This document shows, piece after piece, positions 24,270 to 34,539 of a stretch of 64,000 bases of DNA. A model generated the notes under the pieces. It searched no databases. It saw only the letters and a program-made list of their open reading frames with translations, and was not told the origin of the DNA. The translations under genes were made by a program, and so were the position numbers. Where the stretch lies: the NCBI GenBank assembly GCA_037039925.1, contig JAXRKP010000085.1, forward strand, positions 350,001-414,000, written 5' to 3'. This stretch comes from Doris montereyensis. Lineage: Eukaryota; Mollusca; Gastropoda; Nudibranchia; Dorididae. Within the stretch, counting starts at the first letter, position 1, and each line of letters starts with the position of its first letter.

Positions 24270-25232
24270 TCCGAGATGGCTAGTAGTAGTGCTTTTGATC
24301 TCCTGTGGCAAAGAGAGCATGTGTCAACCGACAAAAGTTTGTGAATTTCACTGATTTAAATCGCGAGACGGACAGTTTGGATTCAACGATCGCATTTTGC
24401 CAACTGTATGGGGTTTTGCCCAAACGCGTGTTGTGTCCAAACTGTGCGTGCGAATTAACGAGCGTGATAAAAGAGAAGATACAATTTACAGTAAAACCAT
24501 AATGATTGCATTTTATTTGTGGTAAGAGAGCATGCAAGAAATCTGGTAAGTATCGTGTGGAAGCGGTAAACAAATTTTTTGAAGGAATAAAAATAACTCT
24601 AAAGAAGGTGTTAGCACTCGTTTACTAGTTTCTTCAGCAGCCGACTATCGAGAGAGCAATTTTAGAAACCGCTGGAAATAGTTACGACTATCAAGAAACA
24701 AATAGCGAGACTGTCGTTGATTTTTTTTCATACTGTAGGGAGAGACGTTACATAATGCGGATGGGTTTGAGAAAATTGGGGGGGTTAAATTTCCCGGTAG
24801 AAATAGACGAGGCCAAATTTGGAGAGCGTGTATAATAGGGGTAGGATAGTGGATGGACAGTGTGTTTTAAGAGGGTATTTGTAGAGAAAACGAATGAATG
24901 TTTTTTAGTTCCAGTGATAGATAGAAGGAGGAAACATTGTGCCAAAAATTGTAGACAAAGTAGAGAAGGGCACAATTATTAACACTAACTGTTTTGCCTC
25001 TTACAATAAATTGAACACACTCGCTTTCGTCACCTCACGGTCAATCATTCAGAGAATTTTGTCGACCCTGACATGGGAGCGTGCACCAAAAAAAATTAAA
25101 TACACGTGGTGGGCCATCAAACGCTCCCTACCCTCTAGCCACACGAGACCCAAGCACTTTGCTCTCCATCTCGGTGAGTACATGTGGCGCAGAAAGCAGC
25201 CCGTCCAAAGGGATATATTTATATGTTCTTGA
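24270..25232 (+). pseudogene. ISXO2/Merlin-type DDE transposase, dead copy
   Basis: Fragments in shifting frames follow the order of the ISXO2-like transposase family. They are: a zinc-ribbon piece (FCQLYGVLPKRVLCPNCACE), VEIDEAKFGERV then NRGRIVDGQ, LVPVIDR-like remains, MPKIVDKVEKGTIINTNCF with ASYNKLN, HLTVNHSENFVDPDMGA, and TWWAIKRSLP with HLGEYMWRRK. The first catalytic Asp (EIDE) survives. The second (normally S/T-D-C-W/F) reads T-N-C, and the third (normally I-E-x-T-W) reads I-K-Y-T-W. Several stops and frameshifts are present. The protein cannot be active. Confidence 0.8.
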
Positions 25233-25990
25233 ATCTCCTTCGAGATATAGGACAAATTTACCCTGGGTCGGACGCCTGAAGGTGAGCAAAATATGTTTTA
25301 TTGTTAACCATCTATCAATCATCACTTACCCTGCTCCCTTAACCTGACACATAAGCTCTCCCCTGGACTAGCCCCCACCTCCCCCCCACAATTCTGCTAC
25401 CCCGCGCCCAACCCCCCCATCCGAGGCAAGCGTAGATCGACGGGGAAACGCACAGCAATAGTTTTATCCCTAGAGGTGAACATACGTGTTTTATTGTTAA
25501 TCATCTATCAACCATCCTTACCCTGCTCCTTTAACCTGACACATAAGATCCCCCTGAACGGGGAAACGCATAGCAATAGTTTTATTCCTAGGGGTGATCA
25601 TACGTGTTTTATTGTTAACCATCTATCAACCATCCCTTACCCTGCTCCCTTAACCTGACACATAAGCTCTAGCCACACGAGACCCAAGCATTTTGCTCTC
25701 CAGCTCGGTGTGAGTACATGTGACGCAGAAAGCAGCCTGTCCAAAGGGATATATTTATATGTTCTTGAATCTCCTTCGAGATATAGGACATATGTTTACC
25801 CTGGGTCGGACGCCTGAAGGTGAGCAAAATATGTTTTATTGTTTACCATCTATCAATCATCACTTACCCTGCTCCCTTAACCTGACACATAAGCTCTCCC
25901 CTGACGAGAGCCCCCCCCCCCCCCCCATCCTAGGCAAGCGTAGGTCACCGGGGAAACGCATAGCAAGAACTTTGTTGCTAGGTATTTCTT
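25160..25990. repeat. Tandem partial duplications of the transposon 3' region
   Basis: A segment with CTCGGTGAGTACATGTGGCG, AAAGGGATATATTTATATGT, TGGGTCGGACGCCTGAAGGT and ATGTTTTATTGTTAACCATC recurs at about 25,150-25,370 and 25,680-25,900. The part ending in TTACCCTGCTCCCTTAACCT occurs four times. Copies end at C-rich runs (about 25,376-25,420 and 25,909-25,926). Confidence 0.75.
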
Positions 25991-27055
25991 GTTGCTAGGC
26001 ATTCCCGTAGAGTTTAAGAAGGGAAAATCCTAAATTTTATGTTACCGACAGTGAAACGTGTGAGAAAGAAAGAAGATGACCGCTGTGTGCAGGCTGTAGG
26101 TTCAACTCGGTATTTCTAAAAACTAATTTTTCTCCATTGAAATGTGCTAGAATAATATGTAAAGATGGTTTGATAAGTATTATCTTTACTTTTTATTGAA
26201 TTAAAGTCACCAGTGAAAAAAACCCTGGAAGCCCGTTCATGCCGCATGGAAGTCCTACCCTATCAGTTGTCACTGACATCTGAACTAAAATCTTTATAGA
26301 ATAGATCCATAAGTCAGTGTTACATATATATTACAAGAATTAGAAGATTCATGTCAATGATGAACCGACATCTTTACTGCAATTGAAGTAACCTCTCAAA
26401 ATGTTTGTTTCCCCAACAAAAACCAAGCACCAGCTACTTACTATCTAAATTATGTCCCTTGGTTGTGCCCGACAACGAAAATCATTCCGTCGGCGTTATA
26501 TATATCATATCATATCTTCTGCTAGCAGTGACAGCTACTACTGGAGCTAGTACTCACCGCTAGGTCCCTACTTGTTGATAATCTAATGTTGATTCTAACT
26601 CTTTCTTTTTTCTTGTTTTCAGTATAATCTACAAACATAATCTACAAAAATAAGCTCTGTCAACGCTTTTAAACACTTACACACGCTGCATGAAGGGGTC
26701 AATGAAAAGTGTAAAATCCAAAGTAGAACAATATTGCTCACGATAATGTTGATGTGATGTTAATGTGGAATACGTCAACAGCCGCAGCCATCTTGACCTG
26801 TGAACCGGAAGTTTTTTATTGCTAGGTAATGAACATGAACGATGCCGTGACGGATACCATTGAAACTTTTATTCATCCTGCATCGAGATATTCACTCCAC
26901 GAATATTGCTTTCAATTCAAACAAAAAGAAAGAAAAGGAACCCTTCGAAGTTAAACTAGCATTAAACGCAGTTAACTTGCGCTATTACATCAATCTCTCT
27001 TATGACTATTTTTCAGCGGAAAGACCTACTTTTCATCTTCTCAAGTGATTTTTCT
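25991..27055. other. Spacer, no gene seen
   Basis: AT-rich unique sequence. An open frame at 26,860-27,048 has no recognisable features. No array or inverted repeat was identified. Confidence 0.5.
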
Positions 27056-27059
27056 TTTT

Positions 27060-27690
27060 ACTTTTTTGAGTTAGGGTTTTCTTTTTAGTCATACATGAGT
27101 AACTGTCAAAATATAGTCATCCCATATCACTGAAAAGTTTGTAGCATCCTTGGTTGCCATGGAAACGGCCGCCACCTTCGATTAAACCAAATTTTCAAGC
27201 TCATTCTCCTCACCTAGTTATGAATCAAATCACTCAAAACCTGTGCATATCGTTCTTTATATTCCATATCTAAAATGTGGCGTAAGAAAATTGAGATATT
27301 TTGGATATTTAAAAATATATTCTTTTATAATAACATATACATCTATCATTATATCCAAAATGGTATTTTTATCACCAAAAGAAATAATTCTCAAACTGTT
27401 TACAAAATACTCAAAAAATCTGACGTCAGTTTTTTCAATATTGACAAGAGGAACCTGAGCGCCAAACATTCTACTATTCGGTTGGAAAATAACGGAGGAG
27501 ATCTTGTACCACCCTTACTCTTTCAACAGTCTCTGGCATTGTTAATTATGTAAAGAGGACTGTAAATCTAGGATTAGATGTGCACTGTTGTGAAAACAGA
27601 CCTCAAAATCACCATTTTCTTATTCTATTCCTCTACTCTTATACTTGTGCGCGTGTTCACAAACACACAGACCTACAACCATATATTACA
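27060..27690 (+). repeat. Dispersed repeat R2, copy 1
   Basis: Shares long colinear blocks with 36,880-37,595: CATGAGTAACTGTCAAAATA, CCTTGGTTGCCAT, CAAATCACTCAAAACCTGTG, CAGTCTCTGGCATTGTTA and GATGTGCACTGTTGTGAAAA. No intact frame. A LINE fragment follows it. Confidence 0.78.
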
Positions 27691-27934
27691 TAATACCTAG
27701 CAGTTCCCTTTTTTACAGTATAATGGATGCAAAAGTAAACAAAGGAGCTGAAATATTTATTAGTGATTATCACCTAGCGATTGCCAAAATGAGATTACTG
27801 ACTGAGTAAAGCTACTAAGCCCAAAATAGAATAAACTAAATATACCAGAAGAAAAAAATATACACCAATCTAGGATAAAAAGATTTATCAGTGATAAAGA
27901 TTGATCTGAATGATAGCACAACAGAAACATCAGA

Positions 27935-28300
27935 AACAAAATGTGGCAACTGTATAAAGAAACACGTATCAGTTGTACTGAACAGGATCAAAACTACAAT
28001 TACCTAGGAGTAATGATAAAGTCAGAAGGAAAACTAAGAGAACAAATTAGCCGGAGAATCCAAAAGGCAATGACAATATATAACCATCTAGGAAAGACAT
28101 TTGTAGGTAAACAAGAATTGTCAACAAATACCAAATTGGCAGCATGTAGACAGTTTAGTGTCCTTCTCTCCTCTACGCAGTGAAACTTGGACCTTAGACA
28201 GCAAGGAATACAATAGAATACAGGCAGTTGAAATGGAGTATCTCAGAAGAGCAGTAGGGAAAACTAAAAGAGACAAAATAAAAAAACACAACAATAAGAG
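27935..28300 (+). mobile_element. LINE reverse-transcriptase fragment 1
   Basis: Reads NYLGVMIKSEGKLREQISRR, IQKAMTIYNHLGKTF, LSTNTKLAACRQF, then after a frameshift ETWTLDSKEYNRIQAVEMEY and LRRAVGKTKRDK. This is the segment just after the RT catalytic core in LINE ORF2 (Y-L-G-V...I-x-x-R-I-x-K-A...T-K...E-T-W...LRR). It is truncated at both ends and runs into a minisatellite. Confidence 0.75.
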
Positions 28301-28309
28301 ATCAAACTG

Positions 28310-29395
28310 TGTGTAAAACGTGTCTTTTCCCCATGAATGCAACGTCAAACTTAAATCGTGTGTAAAACGTGTCTTTTCCCCATGAATGCAACGTCAGACT
28401 TAAATCGTGTGTAAAACGTGTCTTTTCCCCATGAATGCAACGTCAGACTTAAATCGTGTAAAACGTGTCTTTTCCCCATGAATGCAACGTCAAACTTAAA
28501 TCGTGTGTAAAGAATGTCTTTTCCCCATGAATGCAACGTCAGACTTAAATCGTGTGTAAATAATGTCTTTTCCCCATGAATGCAACGTCAGACTTAAATC
28601 GTGTGTAAAGAATGTCTTTCCTCATGAATGCAACGTCAAACTTAAATCGTGTGTAAAGAATATCTTTTCCCCATGAATGCAACGTCAGACTTAAATCGTG
28701 TGTAAATAATGTCTTTTCCCCATGAATGCAACGTCAAACTTAAATCGTGTGTAAAGAATGTCTTTTCCCCATGAATGCAAAGTCAAACTTAAATCGTGTG
28801 TAAAGAATATCTTTTCCCCATGAATGCAACGTCGGACTTAAATCGTGTGTAAAGAATGTCTTTTCCCCATGAATGCAACGCCGGACTTAAATCGGGTGTA
28901 GGGAGTGTCTTTTCCCCATGAATGCAACGTCAGACTTAAATCGGGTGTAAAGAATATCTTTTCCCCATGAATGCAACGTCGGACTTAAATCGTTTGTAAA
29001 GAATGTCTTTTCCCCATGAATGCAACGTCGGACTTAAATCGGGTGTAGGGAGTGTCTTTTCCCCATGAATGCAACGTCAGACTTAAATCGGGTGTAGGGA
29101 GTGTCTTTTCCCCATGAATGCAACGTCGGACTTAAATCGGGTGTAGGGAGTGTCTTTTCCCCATGAATGCAACGTCGGACTTAAATCGTGTGTAAAACGT
29201 GTCTTTTCCCCATGAATGCAACGTCGGACTTAAATCGTGTGTAAAACGTGTCTTTTCCCATGAATGCAACGTCGGACTTAAATCGTGTGTAAAACGTGTC
29301 TTTTCCCCATGAATGCAACGTCGGACCTTAAACGTGTGTTAAAGAGTGTCTTTTCCCATAAACGCAACGGGGGACTTAAAACATGTGTAAAACCG
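28310..29395. repeat. ~49-bp minisatellite, ~22 copies
   Basis: The unit is AATGTCTTTTCCCCATGAAT, GCAACGTCAGACTTAAATCG, TGTGTAAAG. Variants AACGTGTC and GGGTGTAGGGAGTGTC form blocks of neighbouring copies. It begins directly in the LINE fragment and shares its CTTTTCCCCATGAA core with the array at 30.4-32 kb. Confidence 0.95.
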
Positions 29396-29925
29396 TGTCC
29401 CAGCATTGCAAATTTAGGGTACACTCTTCAGAGAACACATCTCAGCATTGCAAATTTAGGGTACACCCTTCAAAGAACACATCTCAGCATTGCAAATTTA
29501 GGGTACACCTTTCAGAGAACACATCCCAGCATTGCAAATTTTGGGCTTTACAGTACACTCTTCAGAGAACACATCTCAGCATTGCAAATGTACGGCACAC
29601 ACTTCAGAAAACACACGCTAGCATTGCAAATTTAGGCACACCCTTCAGAAAACACACACCAGCATTGCAAATTTAAGGCACACCCTTCAGAGAACACACA
29701 CCAGCATTGCAAATTTAGGGCACACCCTTCAGAGAACACACACCAGCATTGCAAATTTAGGGGACACCCTTCAGAGAACACACAGCAGCATTGCAAATTT
29801 AGGGTACACCCTTCAGAGAACACACACCAGCATTGCAAATTTAGGTACACCCTTCAGAGAACACACACCAGCATTGCAAATTTAGGGCACACCCTTCAGA
29901 GAACACATCCCACCATTACAATTTC
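29396..29925. repeat. 42-bp minisatellite, ~12 copies
   Basis: The unit is CAGCATTGCAAATTTAGGGC followed by ACACCCTTCAGAGAACACAC. It abuts the preceding array with no spacer. A 42-bp period keeps frames open on both strands (LNLQCWCVFSEG), which are not genes. Confidence 0.95.
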
Positions 29926-30380
29926 GGAAAAGAGTATTATGTACTTGCAATGGAAACTATCAGGAGCACGGAGGAACGAAACGCTACAATCAACTTAAAG
30001 TAGGGGCAGGGCTTATAGCAGTCTAGAAACTGAGAAAAAGAAATCATCTAGAATCACCGATTTTTTAAAAACCTCCACAAATTAGAAACTCCTAGAATTT
30101 CAGCTCATCAGAAACTCAGTCTGACACTATTGTATTGTATATCCTAGAATTTTTTTTAATGTTCCTCAATATCATCCTAGAATCTCCTAAAATTTTGGGA
30201 CCGTTGAGCGCTTTGAGTGCTTTGAGTTAGTAATAAAACGTTTAACAGGGCATTAAATGAAGACACGTGTACTGGAATGATGTCAAGAAATCGGCGAAAG
30301 TCAAGGCAGGACGGACAATATTTCTACATTGCCCACATCTTGACAATGACAGACAAAGCTATGTATTATATGATGGATTT
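29926..30380. other. Short unique spacer between arrays
   Basis: Unique AT-rich sequence with no recognised feature. It repeats CCTAGAAT-like words (CTAGAATTTCAG, CCTAGAATCTCC). Confidence 0.5.
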
Positions 30381-30384
30381 ATGT

Positions 30385-31960
30385 AAAATGTGTCTTTCCC
30401 CTGTGAACGCAACGTCGGACCTAAAACATGCTTAAAACGTGTCTTTTCCCCATGAACCCGACGTTGGACCTACCTGAAAATACCTAAAACGTGTCTTTTC
30501 CCCTTTTAAAACCTTTTCCCCATGAACCCGACGTTGGACCTACCTAAAACGTGTCTTTTCCCCATAAACGCGACGTGTCTTTTCCCATGAAGGACATCCT
30601 ACCTAAAACGTGTCTTTTCCCCATGAACGCGACGTGAAGGACCTAAAACGTGTCTTTTTCCCATGAAACATCGGTGTCTTTTTCCCCATGAACGACATCG
30701 ACGTGTCTTTCCCCATGAACGCGACATCGGACCTACCTAAAATGTGTAAAACTCTTGAACGCGACATCGGACCTACCTAAAAATGAACGCGACATCGGAC
30801 CTACCTAAAACATATCGGACCTAAAACCTAGGACCTACCTAAAACCCATGAACGACGTAGGACCTATAAAACGTGTCTTTTTCCCCATAAACGCGACGTA
30901 GGACCTACCTAAAACGTGTCTTTTCCCATGAACGCGACATCGGACCTACCTAAAACGTGTCTTTCCCCATGAACGGGACATCGGACCTACCTAAAACGTG
31001 TCTTTTCCCCATGAACCCGACGTTGGACCTACCTAAAACGTGTCTTTTCCCCATGAACGCGACATCGGACCTACCTAAAACGTGTCTTTTCCCCATGAAC
31101 GCGACATCGGACCTACCTAAAACGTGTCTTTTCCCCATGAACGCGACATCGGACCTACCTAAAACGTGTCTTTTCCCCATGAACGCGACATCGGACCTAC
31201 CTAAAACGTGTCTTTTCCCCATGAACGCGACATCGGACCTACCTAAAACGTGTCTTTTCCCCATGAACGCGACATCGGACCTACCTAAAACGTGTCTTTT
31301 CCCCATGAACCCGACATCGGACCTACCTAATGAACGCGACATCGGACCTACCTAAAACGTGTTTTCCCCATGAACCCGACATGAACGGGACGGACCTACC
31401 TAAAACGTGTCTTTTCCCCATGAACGACATCGGACCTACCTAAAACGTGTCTTTTCCCCATGAACGCGACGGACCTAAAACGTGTCTTTTCCCCATGAAC
31501 GCGACATCGGACCTACCGTGTCTTTTTCCCTACCTAAAACGTGTCTTTTCCCCATGAACGCGACATCGGACCTACCTAAAACGCGACATCGGACCTACCT
31601 AAAACGTGTCTTTTCCCCATGAACGCGACATCGGACCTACCTAAAACGTGTCTTTCCCCATGAACGCGACATCGGACCTACCTAAAACGTGTCTTTTCCC
31701 CATGAACGCGACATCGGACCTACCTAAAACGTGTCTTTTCCCCATGAACGCGACATCGGACCTACCTAAAACGTGTCTTTTCCCCATGAACGCGACATCG
31801 GACCTACCTAAAACGTGTCTTTTCCCCATGAACGCGACATGGACCTCAACCTAAAACGTGTCTTTTCCCCATGAACGCGACATCGGACCTACCTTGTCTT
31901 TTCCCCATTGACACGACCTACCTAAAAGTCTTTTCCCCATGATCGACCTACATAAAACGT
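30385..31960. repeat. ~42-bp minisatellite, ~35 copies
   Basis: The unit is AAAACGTGTCTTTTCCCCAT, GAACGCGACATCGGACCTAC, CT. The block 31,000-31,320 and parts of 31,540-31,850 are near-identical. Flanks (30,385-30,950 and 31,850-32,150) are scrambled and truncated. Gly/Lys/Arg-rich and Pro-rich open frames here are artefacts. Confidence 0.96.
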
Positions 31961-32199
31961 GTCTGTATTCCTTTCTCGACAGAAACTGGAATGCCTAAAA
32001 GGCGTGACCGTGGTGCTTTTCAAAGACCACGCTAAAACGTCTTTTGTAGTTGAACGCGACACGGCGTTAATTTTGTAGTTGAAAGAAACACGAGGTCTTT
32101 TAGGAAATGGCTTTTTGTCGGACCTACCTAAAACGGTTTTTTGACTTGAAACTTTGATCTGACCAAACGGATTTACTCATTAAAATTGCCATCATTACT

Positions 32200-32870
32200 T
32201 TTTATCGTCTTGTAGTATCTTTTTCTTGAATTACTTTGTGGTATGTAACGATTTGGCTTATTGAAATTATAGTACGTGGTATGTACGTGTACGACTGTAG
32301 TATCCTTTTCTTGAATTACTTTGTGGTGTGTACGTGTACGACTGTAGTATCCTTTTCTTGAATTACTTTGTGGTGTGTACGTGTACGACTGTAGTATCCT
32401 TTTCTTGAATTACTTTGTGGTATGTACGTGTACGACTGTAGTATCCTTTTCTTGAATTACTTTGTGGTGTGTACGTGTACGACTGTAGTATCCTTTTCTT
32501 GAATTACTTTGTGGTATGTACATGTACGACTGTAGTATCCTTTTCTTGAATTACTTTGTGGTGTGTTGTACGACTGTAGTATCCTTTTCTTGAATTACTT
32601 TGTGGTGTGTACGTGTATGACTGTAGTATCCTTTTCTTGAATTACTTTGTGGTGTGTACGTGTACGATTACTTTTTTGAATTACTTTGTGTGTGTACGTG
32701 TCTGATCTTGTTTCGCTGTGAATTCTGTTTTTAGTATTTCTTTTGTTGGCATAGTATCCTTTTCTTGGTTTTCTGACTGTAGTATCCTTTTCTTGAATTA
32801 CTTGTTTTAATTTATTTGTGGTTACGTGTACGACTGTAGTATCCTTTTCTTGATTTCTGATCTTGTTTCG
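32200..32870. repeat. ~47-bp minisatellite, ~12 copies
   Basis: The unit is TGTAGTATCCTTTTCTTGAA, TTACTTTGTGGTGTGTACGT, GTACGAC. The last copies are disrupted by insertions with TCTGATCTTGTTTCGCTGTG, itself seen twice (32,701 and 32,857). Confidence 0.93.
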
Positions 32871-33103
32871 CTGTGTTCTGTTTTTTATTTCTTTTGTTGG
32901 CATATGCTGTAGTTCGGTGTTTGGGATTTTCTCTTTTTTGTTCTATTTACTGTTTGAAGACGAGCGTACCCAGTGCTCGCTTTGACTCCCTGATATCACG
33001 TGTGTAATTCCGTTCATGTGGTGTTTCTTATTTTAATGTTTTAATTTCATTTGTTTTCCGTATTTCGTAGTACATGTATATATTCTGGTTTTATTATTAC
33101 CTC

Positions 33104-33199
<96 letters not shown>

Positions 33200-33579
33200 T
33201 CTCTCTCTCCCAAAGTCTCTCTCTCACCCCCTCTCCCCTCTCCAAAAACTATCCTCCTGTCTCTCTCTCCCTCTCTCAAACTTTCCTCTTTCACTATCCC
33301 CCTCTCTCTCCCCCTGTCCCCCCTGTCTCTTCAATTGTATATTTTTTTTTATCTCTCTTTGTTTTTGTCACTCTGTATATGTCTGTCTGTCACCCTCTTC
33401 CCATTCTTTACCACCCCTATTCTTTCTCTCTCTCCCTCACTTTCACTTTCACTTTCTTTCTCTCTGTCCCCCTTCTCTTCCTGTCCCCCTCTCTCTTTCT
33501 CTCTGTCTTATCTGCCCTCTCTCTCTCTCTCTCCCGTTCTCCTTACTACTATGTCTGTCCGCCTCCCTGTCTGCCCACT

Positions 33580-33640
33580 CTGAGACTGAGATCACCGTAT
33601 GTGGTGGGCAGGGCAAGTTTCAATTAAACTATATGACAGT
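33580..33640 (-). repeat. R1 terminal fragment inside the CT block (1)
   Basis: ACTGAGATCACCGTATGTGG, then TGGGCAGGGCAAGTTTCAAT. In reverse complement this is the R1 end (aattta-CCC.GtCCaCCAtATG-TGGTGATCTCAG). The R1 purine tract would follow, where the microsatellite now is. Confidence 0.6.
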
Positions 33641-33643
33641 CTG

Positions 33644-33733
<90 letters not shown>

Positions 33734-33805
33734 CTTCCTCCCTCCCTCCTATTTTCTCTCTCGCTCTGTCTCCCTTCACTGTGTGTTTGTGCCCCTATCT
33801 GTCAC

Positions 33806-33856
33806 CCTGAGATCATCACATATGGCGGACGGGATGAATTTTAATAAAACGAATCT
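33806..33856 (-). repeat. R1 terminal fragment inside the CT block (2)
   Basis: CACCCTGAGATCATCACATA, then TGGCGGACGGGATGAATTTT. The same R1 end as at 33,580, about 225 bp away and with CT sequence on both sides. Confidence 0.62.
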
Positions 33857-34195
33857 TGTCCTCCCCCCCTCTCTCTCTCTTTTCTCTCTCCCTCTCTCTC
33901 TGGTTGCCTGCCTGTCTCTCTTTCCGTCTGCCCACCTATCTCTCTGTCTGTCTGCCCGTCTCTCTCTGTCTGCATGTCTGTCTATGTCTGTCTGTCTCTC
34001 TTTGGCTGCCTGTCTCTCTATTTATGTCTGCCCGTCTATCTCTGTCTGCTTGTCTCTGTCTGTCTGCCTGCCTCTCTCTGTCTGCCTGCCTCTCTCTCTG
34101 TCTGCCTGTCTGAACTGTCTCACTCTGTTAGTGTTTGCCTGTCTCTCTCTCTATCTGCATGCATCTCTGTCTGTCTGTCTATCTCTCTTTGTCTG

Positions 34196-34278
<83 letters not shown>

Positions 34279-34327
34279 TAGCTGATCTCACATTACTCAC
34301 AATGTTTTGACTTGATTGTCTGCTTAT

Positions 34328-34500
34328 GTGGCGTCGGTGGCCGAATGGTTACGTTGCTGGACTTGGGATCATGAGGTTCCGGGCTCGAATCCTTAATCCT
34401 AGCAAAGCTAGGCTCAACATTGTGTTCATTGGGAGAGACATTTAACACTCATTGTCCCCACAAGACCCAGGTGCAAATAGGTGCAAGCACTGGCTTACTT
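34328..34500 (+). mobile_element. SINE-B, copy 2 (3'-truncated)
   Basis: The tRNA-like head is well preserved: GTCGGTGGCCGAATGGTTAC (A box) and GGGCTCGAATCC (B box). The body has TTGTGTTCATTGGGAGAGAC and CCAGGTGCAAATAGGTGCAA. It breaks off where the 62-bp array starts. It is not called as a tRNA gene because the anticodon region does not fold and the body is SINE. Confidence 0.75.
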
Positions 34501-34539
34501 ATTGAAACAATATTAAACTAATAATACAACTGCTCAACT

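Larger units (their letters stand above)
33108..34275. repeat. (CT)n microsatellite block with (CA)n tail
   Basis: Pure CT tracts at about 33,108-33,192, 33,653-33,716 and 34,197-34,260 are joined by imperfect CTCTGTCTGCC-type sequence; the block ends in a CA tract. Open frames up to 419 codons (Leu/Ser on +, Arg/Glu on -) are low-complexity artefacts. Two reverse-complement pieces of repeat R1 are embedded in it. Confidence 0.97.

Noticed and set aside
30950..31829. MGKRHVLGRSDVAF-type and PMNATSDLPKT-type repeat frames
   Set aside because: 42-bp minisatellite with both strands open; no start context, no non-repetitive part.
28310..32870. CRISPR-like array
   Set aside because: Units are contiguous with no unique spacers, genome context is eukaryotic, and no cas genes exist. 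These are minisatellites.
33051..34310. 419-codon Leu/Ser open frame and antisense Arg/Glu frames
   Set aside because: Translation of (CT)n/(GA)n microsatellite; low-complexity artefact.
34328..34400. tRNA gene at the SINE-B head (A and B boxes intact)
   Set aside because: The anticodon arm and acceptor stem do not pair well and the same SINE body follows as in other copies; better explained as the tRNA-derived head of a SINE.
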